Source: Allacma fusca
Lineage: Eukaryota > Arthropoda > Collembola > Symphypleona > Sminthuridae
DNA: 64,000 nt
Assembly (NCBI GenBank): GCA_947179485.1
Contig: OX359245.1
Location: 42,147,067 to 42,211,066 of the forward strand
Direction: 5' to 3'
A model generated the notes under the pieces. The model ran no database searches. It was not told where the DNA came from and saw only the letters and a list, made by a program, of their open reading frames with translations. The position numbers were made by a program, and so were the translations under genes. This document shows, piece by piece, positions 1-13,200 of this stretch; position 1 is the first letter of the stretch; every line of letters starts with the position of its first letter.

Positions 1-1850
1 TTAAAAGTTTACCCTGAAATTTTACACCTTTACTCAGAAACAATACCTTTGTTAGTTTTAGGGTCCGCGCAAAATCTGGTTCTACGGGTAAAATTTTAGG
101 GTTAGCTAAAACTTGAAAACACCGTCAAGATTTTGTCTGAGAAACTAATTGTAAAGGGGTAGCAAATGGATGTGAAACATTTTTATGGGGATGTGCGCCA
201 AATACGGGTTTATTTGTAATGGTACATTTTATTGGCCTTGCAATTTAATGGACATGGTTTCAAAACCGGATTTGTTGTAAGAAATTGTGCACTGGGGAAA
301 ATTTTAGGATTTTAAGCCCTTAAATTGATTTCAGCAGAATTGGGAAATTTGGTCAAATGGAGTTCCAGGCAGGGATAAAAAAAGGAATGGAAATGGTAAT
401 TTAAGGAATCGCCCTTAAAATCCTAAAGCGATTGACTAAAAAATTTGAGGGGCTTAACGAAAACAAACATTGCGCCATGAATGGGCTGATGACTGTTAAA
501 AAAAGACGTTGATGATATGGGGATGATCAGTATGCAGGATAAAACATTCAATTGATATGCGCATAATATAATTAATAAAACATTATGCAAATAAACTGAC
601 TAAATATGCGCATTTTAAAATCCCTTATAAAACTTGCATATTTCCTTCCGGCCCTTCGTCCCCCCAAAAAAAACCATGTGTCCTTCCGAGCCTTAGAAGA
701 CTCCAGGGGAGAGTCAAAATTCACTACTGTTCTTATAGATAAAATCAAAAGATGAAGAAAAAACTCTCTGCTCACCTTCGTTAAAAACAATGATTGAGAT
801 TTTCCCAGTTGGTAAAATTTTTCTGGAGATTAATTTTTTCCCAGCACTTTTTGTTCTCTTGGCAAGTTTTATCCTCTTCCTATTTTAAATTTGAAAGACG
901 AAAGTTTCGTTTCGTGTAATTTTCTCAGTCCCACAACAACAACAATTTTCACTCGGAATGTATTTTTAATGGTAACTGCGGATTTGTGTTTTGAGTCCCT
1001 CAAAAATTCACACTGTCCTTAAAATTTATTTTACAACTGGCCAGAACACGCTAAGCTCTCTTTAAAATTTGTTCTCAAAAGAATTTTCGTTCATCTCCTC
1101 AGTTCCGGGTTTTCAGTCCATGTACAATCTCCGAACGTTTCAGGTTTCATAAAATTTTAGGAAGATATCTTGATTCCCAGACGCAATCTATGCTTGCAAC
1201 ATGAACAAAATTGAAATTAGACCTCTGGAATCAAATTTTATCCAATAAATGCCCAAATAAAAAATTTCCCGTAAATGTTTCTGAAAACATTTACATCTCC
1301 CCGATGGAAATTTTAGGTAAAATGAATTTATCCCTAAATTTCCCATTAACTCCCCAAAATTTGATCCAATCCCGCAGGAAATTTAAGGGCAAGCTTGATC
1401 CGCTTAAAATTTTTATTAAAATTCATGATTGGGCACCATCCAGTCCCATTAAAAATTTTCGGCAAACATTGTTTTCATTGGGGTTTACCACCCCGTTAAA
1501 ATTTTGCCCACAATTTATCTCCCTAAAGAAATAAAAAGAGACCCAATTTCCCAAAATTTCCCGTCAGGATTGCGTTTACAGAAAACTTTCCAGAGAATTT
1601 TGTTCAAAATTTCGGGGAATCTTTAAAATTTCAGGGATACAACGGCCGGAAAAAATTTACCGGGTGGGGCGCCACTTATGAAAACGCATTTTGATTGAAA
1701 TTGTTACAGAAAATATGGAATGTTTTCTAAAATAAAGCTTAAATGGGCTCAGAATTACCTTAAAATTTAGCGTAAATAATTTTGCGGCCACACTTTTTTG
1801 AAAACAAACTTCACTATAACTGTCCCACCTGGAGGAACGGAGGTGGCACG
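1..1850. other. AT-rich DNA without recognisable gene
   Basis: Dispersed AAAATTTT-type words (aaaattttaggg, ttaaaattt) without a clear register. A 107-codon plus-strand frame at 1211-1534 consists of these words and has no recognisable domain. Confidence 0.6.
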
Positions 1851-2900
1851 AGGGAAATAAATATTACAAATGGAGATGAGTCCGACGTACCCCTAGCTCA
1901 AGAGTTAGTTGAAGTACAATAATAAATAAACAATTTATATGAAGAGTCAGGTTGTTGATAATTCCGGAGGAGCGCGATTTCAATGGTAATGTACGTTGTT
2001 TTTGGGGTTGGAAATTAATGCCACAGCACACTCTCTCACACTCTCGTCTCCTTAGCTCTAGCTCCACATTGGACCAGACACTATACTCAACTGAACATGA
2101 GTTTCCCTCTTGCTATCATTTTCCTACTCCCTTTTGCTCTCTGGCTCTTGTTCCTTCCTCACGCCAGCAGAAAACGTCCTACTCTCCCAAAGCTGGGGCT
2201 TTTACACCTTCAAAAACCCTCCTAGATAGGCATATATCCTATATAAGCCCAGTTCGCGCCCATAAGAGCCCATGCAAAATCTATATACCCTGACCAGAGA
2301 GACCTATACACAGACCTAGACACTATGCTCCAGCATAGGAACACACTCCTAGACCTATACAGGGAAGCCGTGCAGCCTAAAAAGCCTTATCTAGCATAAG
2401 AGTCCCTAGTTCGCCTATATGCCGTGTCTTAGGGTTAAGACACCCTATATAAACCCTATATATATTTATATATGGGGAAGTCTCCCAACCCGAAATGCGC
2501 CATTCACCCTCCCACAACCAGAGGAACAACTCGGCGGGGATTGGACCCATGGAGGAGGTCCTCCTCCTCCTAAGCAAATCACAGGACCCGCCTCCTCACC
2601 AACAACTACTACTATAACCTTAGCCCTATGTGTATATATACACACAGCACAGAGAGAGAAACACGTAAATTCTCAAGCCATCCTTCTGCTCAATGCTCTC
2701 TTCTGCACTCGTTCGTCTTCTTTGCCTTTCCCTTCGTGTATACGTGTGTGCTGGTGTTTTCTATATTTTCTGTCTGTGCTTTTGAAAGGAAACAAGCCAC
2801 TACGTGTTTCTTAATATTTCCCTCGCAATTCTTAGCCGTATTAACGTATGGGTATACATGTATATATATTTTTTTTTCAGCGGTCTATGATTAAGAATTA
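1850..2900. other. G+C- and pyrimidine-richer block with CCTATA words
   Basis: Composition differs visibly from both flanks. 2030-2200 is pyrimidine-rich. 2215-2480 is built from cctatata, agacctatac and cctagac words, including tatataag at about 2232-2245 and a perfect inverted repeat CTATGCT-cc-AGCATAG at 2323-2338. It could be a promoter/5' leader or an old insertion; there is no gene model I can support. Confidence 0.4.
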
Positions 2901-5900
2901 AATATTCCTGGTTTGGTTAAAATTTTGAACAAATTTTACCCGAATTTTGCCTGGTATGGGGCTAAAACTTCGATTTTAAGGTTAAGACAGTATCCTGCAG
3001 GGCGGAAAAATTTTCCGGAGAAATTAGAACTTAGATGGAGGTCTGGGAGCGTAATTATTGGGTTGCGTTTGGGGTAAGTTGAGATTTTTAGGGAAATTTG
3101 CTGAATCAAGGGTTATAGGCTGGAGAAAGGTGTTTTTAGGGTTTTTTTGCTAGTTTGGGGGAAAACATCATGGTTTCGAGTGTTTTTATGTGGTAGGTAT
3201 CAAATCTATAAAATTTTTAGTTACTTAGGGCTGAGCTAGAGTGAATAAAATTTGAGGTTTTGAAGAGTATGATAGAGATTAGATTTTGTAGGATTTGGGT
3301 AAATTGGTGCGTTTTTTGGGGGAATTTTTGAGTGGTTTTGTTTTTTAGGAGGAAAACATTTTTTAGTGAAGGACAATGAATGCGTTGGAATATTGTTAAT
3401 GAATAAAATTTTGCTGGTATTTTTGCGCCAGCCCCCAAAAGAGAGAGTTGAGTGGGATCTAAAATTAGAGCAGGACTGTATCTGCGTGTGTGTGTGCAGA
3501 GGGACGTTAATACTAGTATTAGTCAAAGTAAAAATATTTTCCGGACGTGGCGCGACATATCATGAATATTTATTCCCTCACATGCCGCACAATACCTCGT
3601 GCAATACACAAATACCAAATGATGGGATCAAAAATGTGGGTGGATGAGCAAAAATTTCCTGGTTATTTTAGTCAAGTATAATTTAGTGGATTAGATACTG
3701 AAAAAATTATTATTTTTATATTTTCCACCCGTTAAAATTTTGTTCAGAAAACATTTCCGTTTTTGAAGGGAATTTCCCGTATTTGAAGGGCTACCCTTAA
3801 AACCCCTTTTGGCTGAGGAAATGTTTCCCAGGCGGCGTAACTCTGATGTGTGCAAGATGCGTTTTGAAGCATGTGTTCCAGGCTGAGGACTAAATACGAC
3901 ACATGAAAAATAATTGTTATGGGGTTAAATTTTAGGGTTACAAGGTAAAAGTTGCATTTGATGAAAACAACCCGTAATATCTGGTCATAACGGAAGTGCT
4001 GATTGGTCTCTTCTGCGTATTACTTGGGGAATGGTGTTTTTCGAGGACTGTAAATTTTTTTTGGGTTGGACGCATCCACTTGGGAAAAAAATTTCAAAGT
4101 GTTTTCCCATTTTAGAGGAAAACCCCACTCACATATCTGTATTAGTATTATTACAGGGAGACACACAATCCAGGGAAATTAAGGGATGTTTTGAGTAAAT
4201 TTTGCTGGAAGAAAAATAATAAGGGAGAAAAATTTTAGAGGAAAAGGTCAGATTTGAAAAAAATGTTTTCCTGCAAAATTTTATTGGGAATTAGACCATG
4301 GGTTTTTTGAGTTTTAGGAATTGTTTTGAGAGTGGGAATGTTTTCAGGCTGGGTAAATTTTAGGGTTTAAAATTGGGGGAGTATGTATATCGTGGGATGT
4401 TTTCATCGTGACAATTTATCCTGTTCTCGCGTTCTCTCTCTCTCTCCCTCGTCTTCCCCTCTTCTCTGCACCGAATTACCAATGTACATACGTAATAAAT
4501 GAATGCACATGCATAAGAAATTTTACTCTGCTCTTTAGTAAATTTGAAAATCTAATTTGACTCAGATCTGGTATATGGGGGTATAGAAATTTATACTCGC
4601 ACACACACACAAAAGGACTGAAGCATAGTTCAAGGTTGATGAATATCGATCGCTTGTTTTTTAATGCAACTATGAGGCTTTAAAACTTGGACCTTATTTC
4701 TATTTACGGGTTCAGTTTTAACGAGAAAATACGGGCGTCGTTAAAATTCAGGGATATATTCCTTTAAAAGGTTCAAATTTAGGGATTTTTTCTGCACTAA
4801 AATCTTTTGGGGCAGTAAAAAACCAGATACACAATTTTTACACATTTTTCGGGTAAACGTTTACTCAAATTTTACCCTGAAAATCTTGCCCCATTTTTCG
4901 GTCAAAACGTTTCCTCTAAATTCCTGTTTATTTCATCACCCCAAATATTGGTCCAAAAGTTTTCTCAATTTGGCCCTAAAACATTTTAATAAAGGGGAAA
5001 TTTTGTACTAATTGTCTAAAATTTTGTGTAGACATCGGTCGATTGTAAATTTTCATCCAACTTTGTTTGTAAAAAATTTTCTAACCATTACGCCAAATCT
5101 TTTAAGGTTTTGTTTCGCCAAAAATTGGTTGAAAATTTTTCGTGTCCAAAAATTTGCCGGATTTTTTTGTGAAAAAATGTGATGTCAAATTTGTGTTACC
5201 CTTAAATTTTTGCCCGATTCTCCTAAAAATTGTCACCGAATTTTTTTGTGAAAACTTAGTCACAAAAGTACACTTGGAATTTTTGCATATAATTTTTTAA
5301 GTACCAAATTTTTCAATAAAATTTTTTGGTGAATAAATTTCTTCCTATTTATTTGCCCTGAGCGAGTTTCTCCTTAGAAATTTTTCATAGTGTTTCAAAT
5401 CTCATGGTCATCTGGTATCACCCCCTTGTTTCTTAAATTTGATGCTGTTTTTATCCACTAGATCAATTAGAATTTCTACCTTATGTAAAAATCTTGGAAT
5501 TTCTTTTAACGGAAAAATATTTTCCCTTTTGATGCACACAATTTCTCCCTGTATTTAATTCCAAGGGATGGAAAGATTGACATATGATGTGTCGGGAAAA
5601 TATTACTAATGGTCTTATCATTATCCCTGGCAGTTTCGGCAACTGTTTGTATTTAAATGTATTTAAATTTTTCACCCCCCTCCCCAACACAGCCCCTTCT
5701 TGTTTTTAAAGATTAGACTCTTTTTTTTGCAGGCGCGCTCAGGTCCCAATGGTTATCACACAACACAAAGGTAAGAATAGTAATAGCAAAAGCTCATCTC
5801 CCCGTTCTACAACGTGTAAATTTCCCTAATCTTTGTTTTCAATTGGGGTATGTAAAATTTTACAGGAGCACATACAAAGCAGAGGAATATTTAAACGTGA

Positions 5901-8330
5901 ACGGCATCGGAGTCGTTAACAAAAGGTTGGGTTAATTGGGTGTGAGGATTTTTAAGGCTCGTATTTTCATTCCTGGGAAATAAATTTTATCAAACCTATA
6001 TCTGGACGTTAATCAAAACCCAGATTTTCTGGTGTGACAAAATTCGTAACACTTTTTTTGGGGTGGTTTAAAAACGTCATACGGAAAATACTAAAATGCG
6101 TGCTTTTACGTTACGTTTTCTCAATTTACATGAAACAAATTCAAGAAATTTTCCTCCCCTAAATGTTTTTCGGGCAAAAATCCCATAAAATTTTTCTTGG
6201 ATAAAATTTTTTGCTGTATAAACTTTCTTCCAAAAATTTTTCCCTCAAATTTTTGATGCTTTTGGTAAAATCGCAACTTTATTTTTTAATAAAATAAGGG
6301 CAAATTTCTGTAAAATTTTAGAAATAAAACAGGTATTTGATGCGAGGAATAGAATTTGATGCGTTTTCAGGGGAAAATATTAACAAGGTTGCGAAACCTT
6401 AATTTATGGGAAATTTCGATGGGAAATGCAAAATTTGGAAGGATTTAGAGGCAGCGTTTTGACCCGGAAAATTTTCCTGACATTTCCGCCCCTAATTTCT
6501 CCGGACATTGGGGCAACTTGAGCCTTTTGGGAAGACAAGGTGAAGGTTTTCATAAACACTTATATTTTTCTGGGATTGAGTGAGTATGTGAGTGTGAGTG
6601 TGTGTGTGTGCTTGAGGAGAATTTAAAAATCGATTTGAGAAAAACTTACGGATGGTAATCTTAATTTGAGAACAAGGTTAACAAGGAGCTACAGGAACGG
6701 ATGAGCGTACTTATATAAATAGGATGTTGTGAGCTGATTGTCTCTCCATCAAATCTCCATTTCCTTTAGGTCTCCAACGGGGTCCTAATGTAGTCAAAAA
6801 CAAGCTTATCTCGACCAATTCCCCATAACAATTCCCATCAGCCCAATATTTTTACACGCTCAAAATTTAGACCCAACAGACTCCCACAACTTGTAAATAA
6901 TCCTCAATATTTCCCAACAACAGATATTTTAATGACGCTCGCACGTATCAGGTATACAGTTACGTCAAATATCCTCAGCCAACCGGTATTTTTTCAAGGA
7001 ATATTTCCCAAAATTGTTACCCAAAAATTTTTCCCCAAAATTTTAAACATTTCTTCAGAAAATTTTACCCAAAATTTTCCAAAAACCACTCTACCCAGAA
7101 AACATTTTTGGAGTAAAATTTTCTACAAGAAAATTCTAAGCTAAAAATGATCTTGAACTATAGAAATTTAAGGGCAAAATTTGTGAGCATCAAATTTTTA
7201 TGAAAATATTTTGCAAAATATTACCTTCTTATGTAAAATTTTACGGGGATTCATATTTGGGGATTTAAAATATTGGGGGGACATTTTGAAGCTTAAAATT
7301 TGTATAAACCATTTTCTTAGAAAATTAAATTTTATGGGCAAACCTTTTTGCAGTGAGTTATTTCTAACAGGAACTTCAGTAATTTCAAAGGGGAAAAAAT
7401 CTCCTGTGAAATTTTGAGACAACAAGCCCTAAACAAATATTTGGCGTTGTAGATCCAAGTGACGTGGTTACGACAGCATATTTTAACATTGGGCCTGCTC
7501 TTGATGGCCCAATGGAAAAAGATAGCTGTTGGTGTTGTAAAGTAAAACAATTAAAATCTCAACTTGTCATCATTACCATACATTTATATGCTTATGGTTA
7601 AGTTCGTCATGTCTAAATAGCTCATCTGGATTCTTGTATAGGCTTCAACATGACACTGTATTTTAACGTTATTTTCCCTAACATAGTCCATCTATGACGG
7701 GCTGCTGCTGATGCTGCTCCGTGGAAAAAAAATTCTCAGTGAAAATCTCATACATACATTTTTTTCCAAGCCCCATATTATTTTTTTTGCAGGTGTCCTC
7801 ATCCTTTTTCCTTGTTCAACTTCTCTCTTGTATTTTCGCTCAGTGAACAGAGTAAAAATAAAGGGGGAGATGTGTAAAAGAATTAAGATTTTATTGGTCC
7901 TTTGAACTTCCATTAAAATTTTAATCAGGCATTAATGTCCTGCAAACACTTTAGCAAACCATTTGTTTTAAATATCAAGACGTAATGGGGACTCGTTAGG
8001 GTCTCTTCAAATTTTTTTTGTGGTATTGGGGCGGCGGCGGACGATGAGGGGGAGATTTTGGGGCAAGTTGAGACGAAGGGATTTTCGGTCCCGTGGGTTA
8101 TATTTGAGAGCAGGGCAACCTAAGATTGGAATGCCCGCATCTTCCAAAACCTTGTTTCCCTCTGCTGTCTTAGATCCGAAAGATTTTTTCCGAGAGGTTG
8201 CGTCAACTTTCCTATCGGGAATTTTACATGGGGTCTTTTTCATGAATAAAATCCCATTTTTGCACGAAACTAGTTACATTTCTGGTGGAATTTTTTCCAA
8301 TATTTGGGGTAAATTTGACGCACATTTCTG
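2900..8330. other. AT-rich DNA without recognisable gene
   Basis: Long stretches of AAAATTTT/CCCTAAAATTTT-like words, most dense at 4780-5340 and 6980-7120 (repeated ccaaaatttttccc). A TG/GAG simple run lies near 6580-6612, and a TC run at about 4434-4453. No conserved coding sequence or RNA gene recognised. Confidence 0.55.
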
Positions 8331-8790
8331 GGCAAACGTTTTGGTACTTTTGCCAAATTTTACGCAACTTGTGGTAACATTTCAGTTAAATTTGGCCAAA
8401 TTTTTAGCCAATTCCTGGCAAAATTTTACCCAATTTCAGTAAAAGCTTTACCCAATTTCAGTAAAATGTTTACCCAGTTTCAGTAAAATTTTTTCCCAAT
8501 TCCTGGCAAAATCTTACCCAATTTCAGTCTAATTTTTACCCAATACCTAGAAAAAATTTACCCAATTTGAGTCAAATTTTTTCCCAATTCCTGGCAAAAT
8601 TTTACCCAATTTGAGTCAATTTTTTAACCAGTTTCAGTCAAATTTTACCTCAATTTCAATCAAGTTTTTGTCCAATTTCAGTCAAATGTTTACCCAATCT
8701 CAGTTAAATTTTTACACGATTTCAGCAAAACTTTACTCAATTCCGGGCAAGATTTTATCGCATTTAAAGCAAGTTGTTTCACATTTCCTG
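8330..8790. repeat. Higher-order tandem array, 88-bp period
   Basis: Sub-units of about 25-32 bases of the form tttacccaatttcagtaaaat repeat throughout. The variant ccaattcctggca, which marks every third sub-unit or so, begins at 8408, 8496 and 8584, exactly 88 bases apart. The right end (8640-8790) is more decayed. Stop-poor frames across it are repeat artefacts. Confidence 0.85.
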
Positions 8791-9118
8791 AAATAAAACC
8801 CCAACGACAAAATCCAAAAATGTTTCTAACCCCTCACAATCAGACGAAAGATTTTTGTGCCCCAGATACATTCGAGTTAAATTTTTCCTTCCGAAAGTGA
8901 CACTTGCAAAATGGAAGTGATAGGGAATTAAAAATTAATTAAAACGTCAACACCATCTTAGGCAGAGTCAATTGCATTGGGTTACTACTAAGTGGCCTTT
9001 AAGTTGTCCAAGGGGAAATATGTACATAAATAATTTTCCCTGCATCTTTTTGAAGGGGAGAATATTTTACGGTTTGTTTTTCAAAGCCACCCTTTTTTCC
9101 TGGAGCTCTCTCACAGTC

Positions 9119-9154
<36 letters not shown>

Positions 9155-9700
9155 AGTGTATTGCACAATCTAAATGAAGCGAGCCAAGTGCTCTTCACTT
9201 AATGTCTACACTGTGTCTATTTATTATGGGGGTGAACTGAAGCGTGCAATTCCGCTCTCAAACTGTACAAAAGCGATGCTTAAATACATGCACATGCCTA
9301 AAATTTTACTAAGACCCCATTAGCCCGTATGGTCATTCCCGACAAAATGCATCTAATGTATGGGTTCTCATTCAAATATCCCACCACTTGGATGCATCCA
9401 GCACAATCCAATGTTATGTTTTATCAGAAGGGATATTAGAACCCGAAGGGAATTCGGCACGCTTGGACAAATCGCTAGTGTAAACCTTTTCTATTTACTT
9501 TGGAAAAATTCATGAAGAAAAACATTGCAAAACTAACTGTCGAACCGGAAATTTTTTAGATCATTTTTGTAGCTTTAGCACATAACAGTTTTTGTAAAGT
9601 TGCAATTTTTCCCCTAAAACTTTGCCCCTAAATTTAAATCTGCATAGTTTGCTTTATCACAAAGTTATTACATAAGCATTTTTATGCCCATTAAAATTCA
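8790..9700. other. AT-rich DNA with a TG microsatellite
   Basis: Nothing gene-like seen. A perfect (TG)n run of 27 bases occupies 9123-9149. Confidence 0.55.
9123..9149. repeat. (TG)n microsatellite
   Basis: Uninterrupted TG dinucleotides, about 13 copies. Confidence 0.97.
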
Positions 9701-10250
9701 GAAGTCGAATTTTGCCCTCAAGATTTTAACCAGGCAGTTTTGCTCTCAACATTTTGCCCAATAAATTTTACCCTTGAAATATTTCAAATTAAAATTTTAC
9801 CCTCAAATTTGAATGCAAAGATTTCACTCCTACAAATTTACTGCCACGATTTTACCCCTAAAATTTTACTGCCACGATTTTAACCCCAAAATTTTACTGC
9901 CACGATTTTAACCCCAAAATTTTACGAAATTTAAATTGATAATATTTAAATTGTACCCTTAAAAAATTCCCTTTTAAATTTAATCCTGACAACTTTACCC
10001 CTAAAATTTTTCCCTTAATATTTTACAATTTATTAACCATTAAACTTGCCCTTAAATTATGCAACAGAAAGTTTAACATTTTACCCCCAAATTTTTGCCC
10101 ACAAATTGCGCAAACTTAGTTTTTTCTCATAAATCTTATCCAAAAAATTTTTCCCCTAAATTTTACATAAGAAATCGTACCCCTGAATTTGCTCCCTTTA
10201 AATGTGTCCAAAATATTTTGCCCTTAAATTTTACAAGACATCGCAAGTAA
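9700..10250. repeat. CCCTAAAATTTT-word field with a 28-bp triplicate
   Basis: Dense degenerate words of the type ttttacccctaaaatttt. Within it ctgccacgattttaacccc starts at 9841, 9869 and 9897, an exact 28-bp tandem triplicate (9834-9925). Flanking copies have lost the register. Confidence 0.8.
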
Positions 10251-13200
10251 CTACAAATCTATGATAAAGATTAAAAAAATTGAGCAGAGTAAGAAAGAAC
10301 CAAAGGAAAATCATCAGCTCTGGCAGAAGACAATGGGACGGGGTAAAAAAATCGAGAGAGAAAATTTGAGAGGGAGAGAGCGCAAAAAGAGTGTTATCAC
10401 TCTGTTGATGACACGAAGAGTAAACAGATCATATGGACGGAGAGTGGAAGAGTGGAAGATCTTTCACAGACGCATTTCCACACAGTTCTCCGTATAATTA
10501 TCGAGTGTCTGCTAATTGCTATCCTTTTATTCCCTGCTCCCTCAGCCCTTCTCTCGAGTCCAAACTCCTCAAAACATTTCCATAGGCACAGCACTCTACA
10601 GCCCTGCGTCCTACAGTACATTCTCTTTACAAAAGCGTCCAAAACCTTCAAACGTTAAATTCCATATGGGGCCGATTTTGCCCTTTAAAATTTTACCCCC
10701 AATTTTGCAAGATTTTTTACTCAAAATTTTAACCCCTAATGGGGTTATTGTTACTTCTAAAAATTTTACGTTTAAAATACAATGTTTTGAAAATTTTCGA
10801 AAATTTCCTTCTAAATGGGGCTGTTTTTGGGCCCCAAAATTTTACCCGCAAATTGCGCTCCTTTTTAAACCTTGGAAGCAAAATACTTTTTAAAAATAGG
10901 GAAATGTTTTCTGGATTGTGCCAATTATTTTTTTAAGCGTGGTTTTTATAAAACGGGTCGACTGTAGCTACCTCTGCTTTAATCTCTAGAAGTATTTCCC
11001 GTATGGGCGCTATCTTTAGAACACAATTGATTTAGCTAATAATAAATTAGCCAAACTTTGGGCCGTGTCTCTGCTTACAATGGACGAAGGAAGCTCAACT
11101 CAGCAAACTTGAATCACACGAATGTAAATAAAAATGCAAACAATAAAAAGTTTATAAAAAATTCTTGTGCAAAGTTTCAGGAGAAAATTTTACATACTAA
11201 ATGCATTGCACGGATTTTATTACATTGCGCCAATGGTCTTAGCTTCAAGGAAACATTTTAAGACAAAAAATCAAATCGAAGTCAAGGATTTTTGTCGTAA
11301 AACTTTTTACCCCAATTTTGTATAAAATTTTCTCGCAAAAGGTTTAAACATAGTCCCTAATTTTGTAAACCTGTTTTTGGAAATCTCGAAAATTTTGGGC
11401 AAGAAATTTTGCCCTTAAAATTTAATAAAGAAAATTTTTATTTTTTTAAAAGTAGCCCCCAAAAATTTTTATACGGCCAGATACAATTTTTCATATTAAG
11501 GACACAAGATACGAAGTAACTATTTCCCAAATGGGAATCGTTGGAAAAACAATAAAAACGCTTGAAGGAGCGAAGACAAGTTTTTTTTCTATGGAGGTGT
11601 TAAAACAAAAACAGAGCTCAAGAGTAGAGATCAAGGAGGGATGAGATGAGAGCTAAAATTTCCAGGAGAAAATTCATTTAAAAAATCCTGTTTGTGGGGT
11701 TCATAAATCAAGGAAAAACTTAATTAATCCATTGATTTAAAGCTGGAACCTGTTGAAGGGGGTCTGGACAAAAGCCTCGGGCTATTTTACAAACTCCAAA
11801 TGTTTTACTTCCCGCAGATACAAATGTTATCGCACTTAATAATAATAATCCTCAAATACTCGTATCATATATAGGGCTCTAAATTTTCCTTGAAATTTCT
11901 TACCAACCATTTTTACTCCGTAGGTTTTTTTTTCTCTGAATCTTTTCTTAGCATTTGGGACAAAAATTTTCTCAAAAATTTAAGGGCAAAAATTTTGTCT
12001 CGGATTTAAGAGTACAAATTCTTTAGCCTAAAATTTGTCATCAAATTTGGGGCAAAAGTTGTCTAAAATTGGGTCTAAATACCTGGCCAAGTTTTGTTTA
12101 AAATTTTGTCTAATTTTTTGGGCAAGTCTTGTCTAAATTTTGGGGCAAGTTTTGTCTTAACTTTTGGGGCAAACCATCTAAAGATAATTTACGGGTAAAA
12201 AATGTACATATGTTCAAAATTGTCCAAAAACATTTCCCTTCAAAATTTTCACAAAAAATTTTTACCATCATGTGCATAAAACGTACCCCAAAATTTTACC
12301 CCAACTAAACGCAAAATGTAATGTATTTCTACATTTATTTTATGTTTTCTGTAAGATTTTTGAAATTGTCCGTGTGGATTTTTGTACATGTATTTAAATG
12401 TAATTTTTCTCCTGGCTTCTCCTCACTGTGGTTGTAGCATGTATTTTGGTATTTGTATACCCCTGTGTTTGAGTGACTGAGTGAAAAAAAATAATAGAAA
12501 ACCACCAGCCCAGAAACGGCACTGCTCCTCAAATACAAGATCAAGGTAATAAAAGAGTTAAAATATATTTTACATTATTTATAGGTATAACTCTAAATCC
12601 AAGACCCTCATCCTATAAGAAAAAAGGGTAAGAAACAGTGAGAGAGAGAGAAAAAGAGCAAAAGGGTCAAACAGCAGGTAGAGAGACTTGAGGGGAAAAA
12701 ACAATTCTTTTCTGACAGCCCGTGTAATACTCGTTATGTACTTTCAAAGATACATCCATTATATACAGATTTATTTCAAAACACTTTTCCACTCTCTCTG
12801 TGTCTTATGTTATTGGGCAGGGATCATCCCACCAAATTTTTACGGGTACCAGTAAAAACACCCCATGTGTAAATACCAGACCCAATTTTAAAGGCACCCC
12901 TAATTTCCCCCCAAAATTTCTTAAAAATACACCGCCAGTAAAAATTCCCCAACTTTAAAAATTTTAAACAAATTTTTACCAACAAAATTTTACTCAAATC
13001 CCAAACCCCTATACCAAATCCATCCCCAGAATTTGCATGTAAAATTTAATCAAATTTGCAAACATGCCAGGAAAATTAAGGGTAAAATTGTGACACAAAA
13101 ATATTTTATAAAGTACTTAAAAGGTAAAATTTTTATTAAAAATTTTCTCCCACAAAGTAATTAAAATTTTAAGGGTAGTTTTTACAAGGTGCAAAAACAT

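Noticed and set aside
2419..2814. 131-codon plus-strand frame
   Set aside because: It crosses the CCTATA block and a CT-rich stretch; composition is low complexity with no domain.
8007..8243. Frames on both strands in a slightly G+C-richer patch
   Set aside because: Mixed composition but no recognised domain and no convincing splice sites; opposite-strand frames are equally open.
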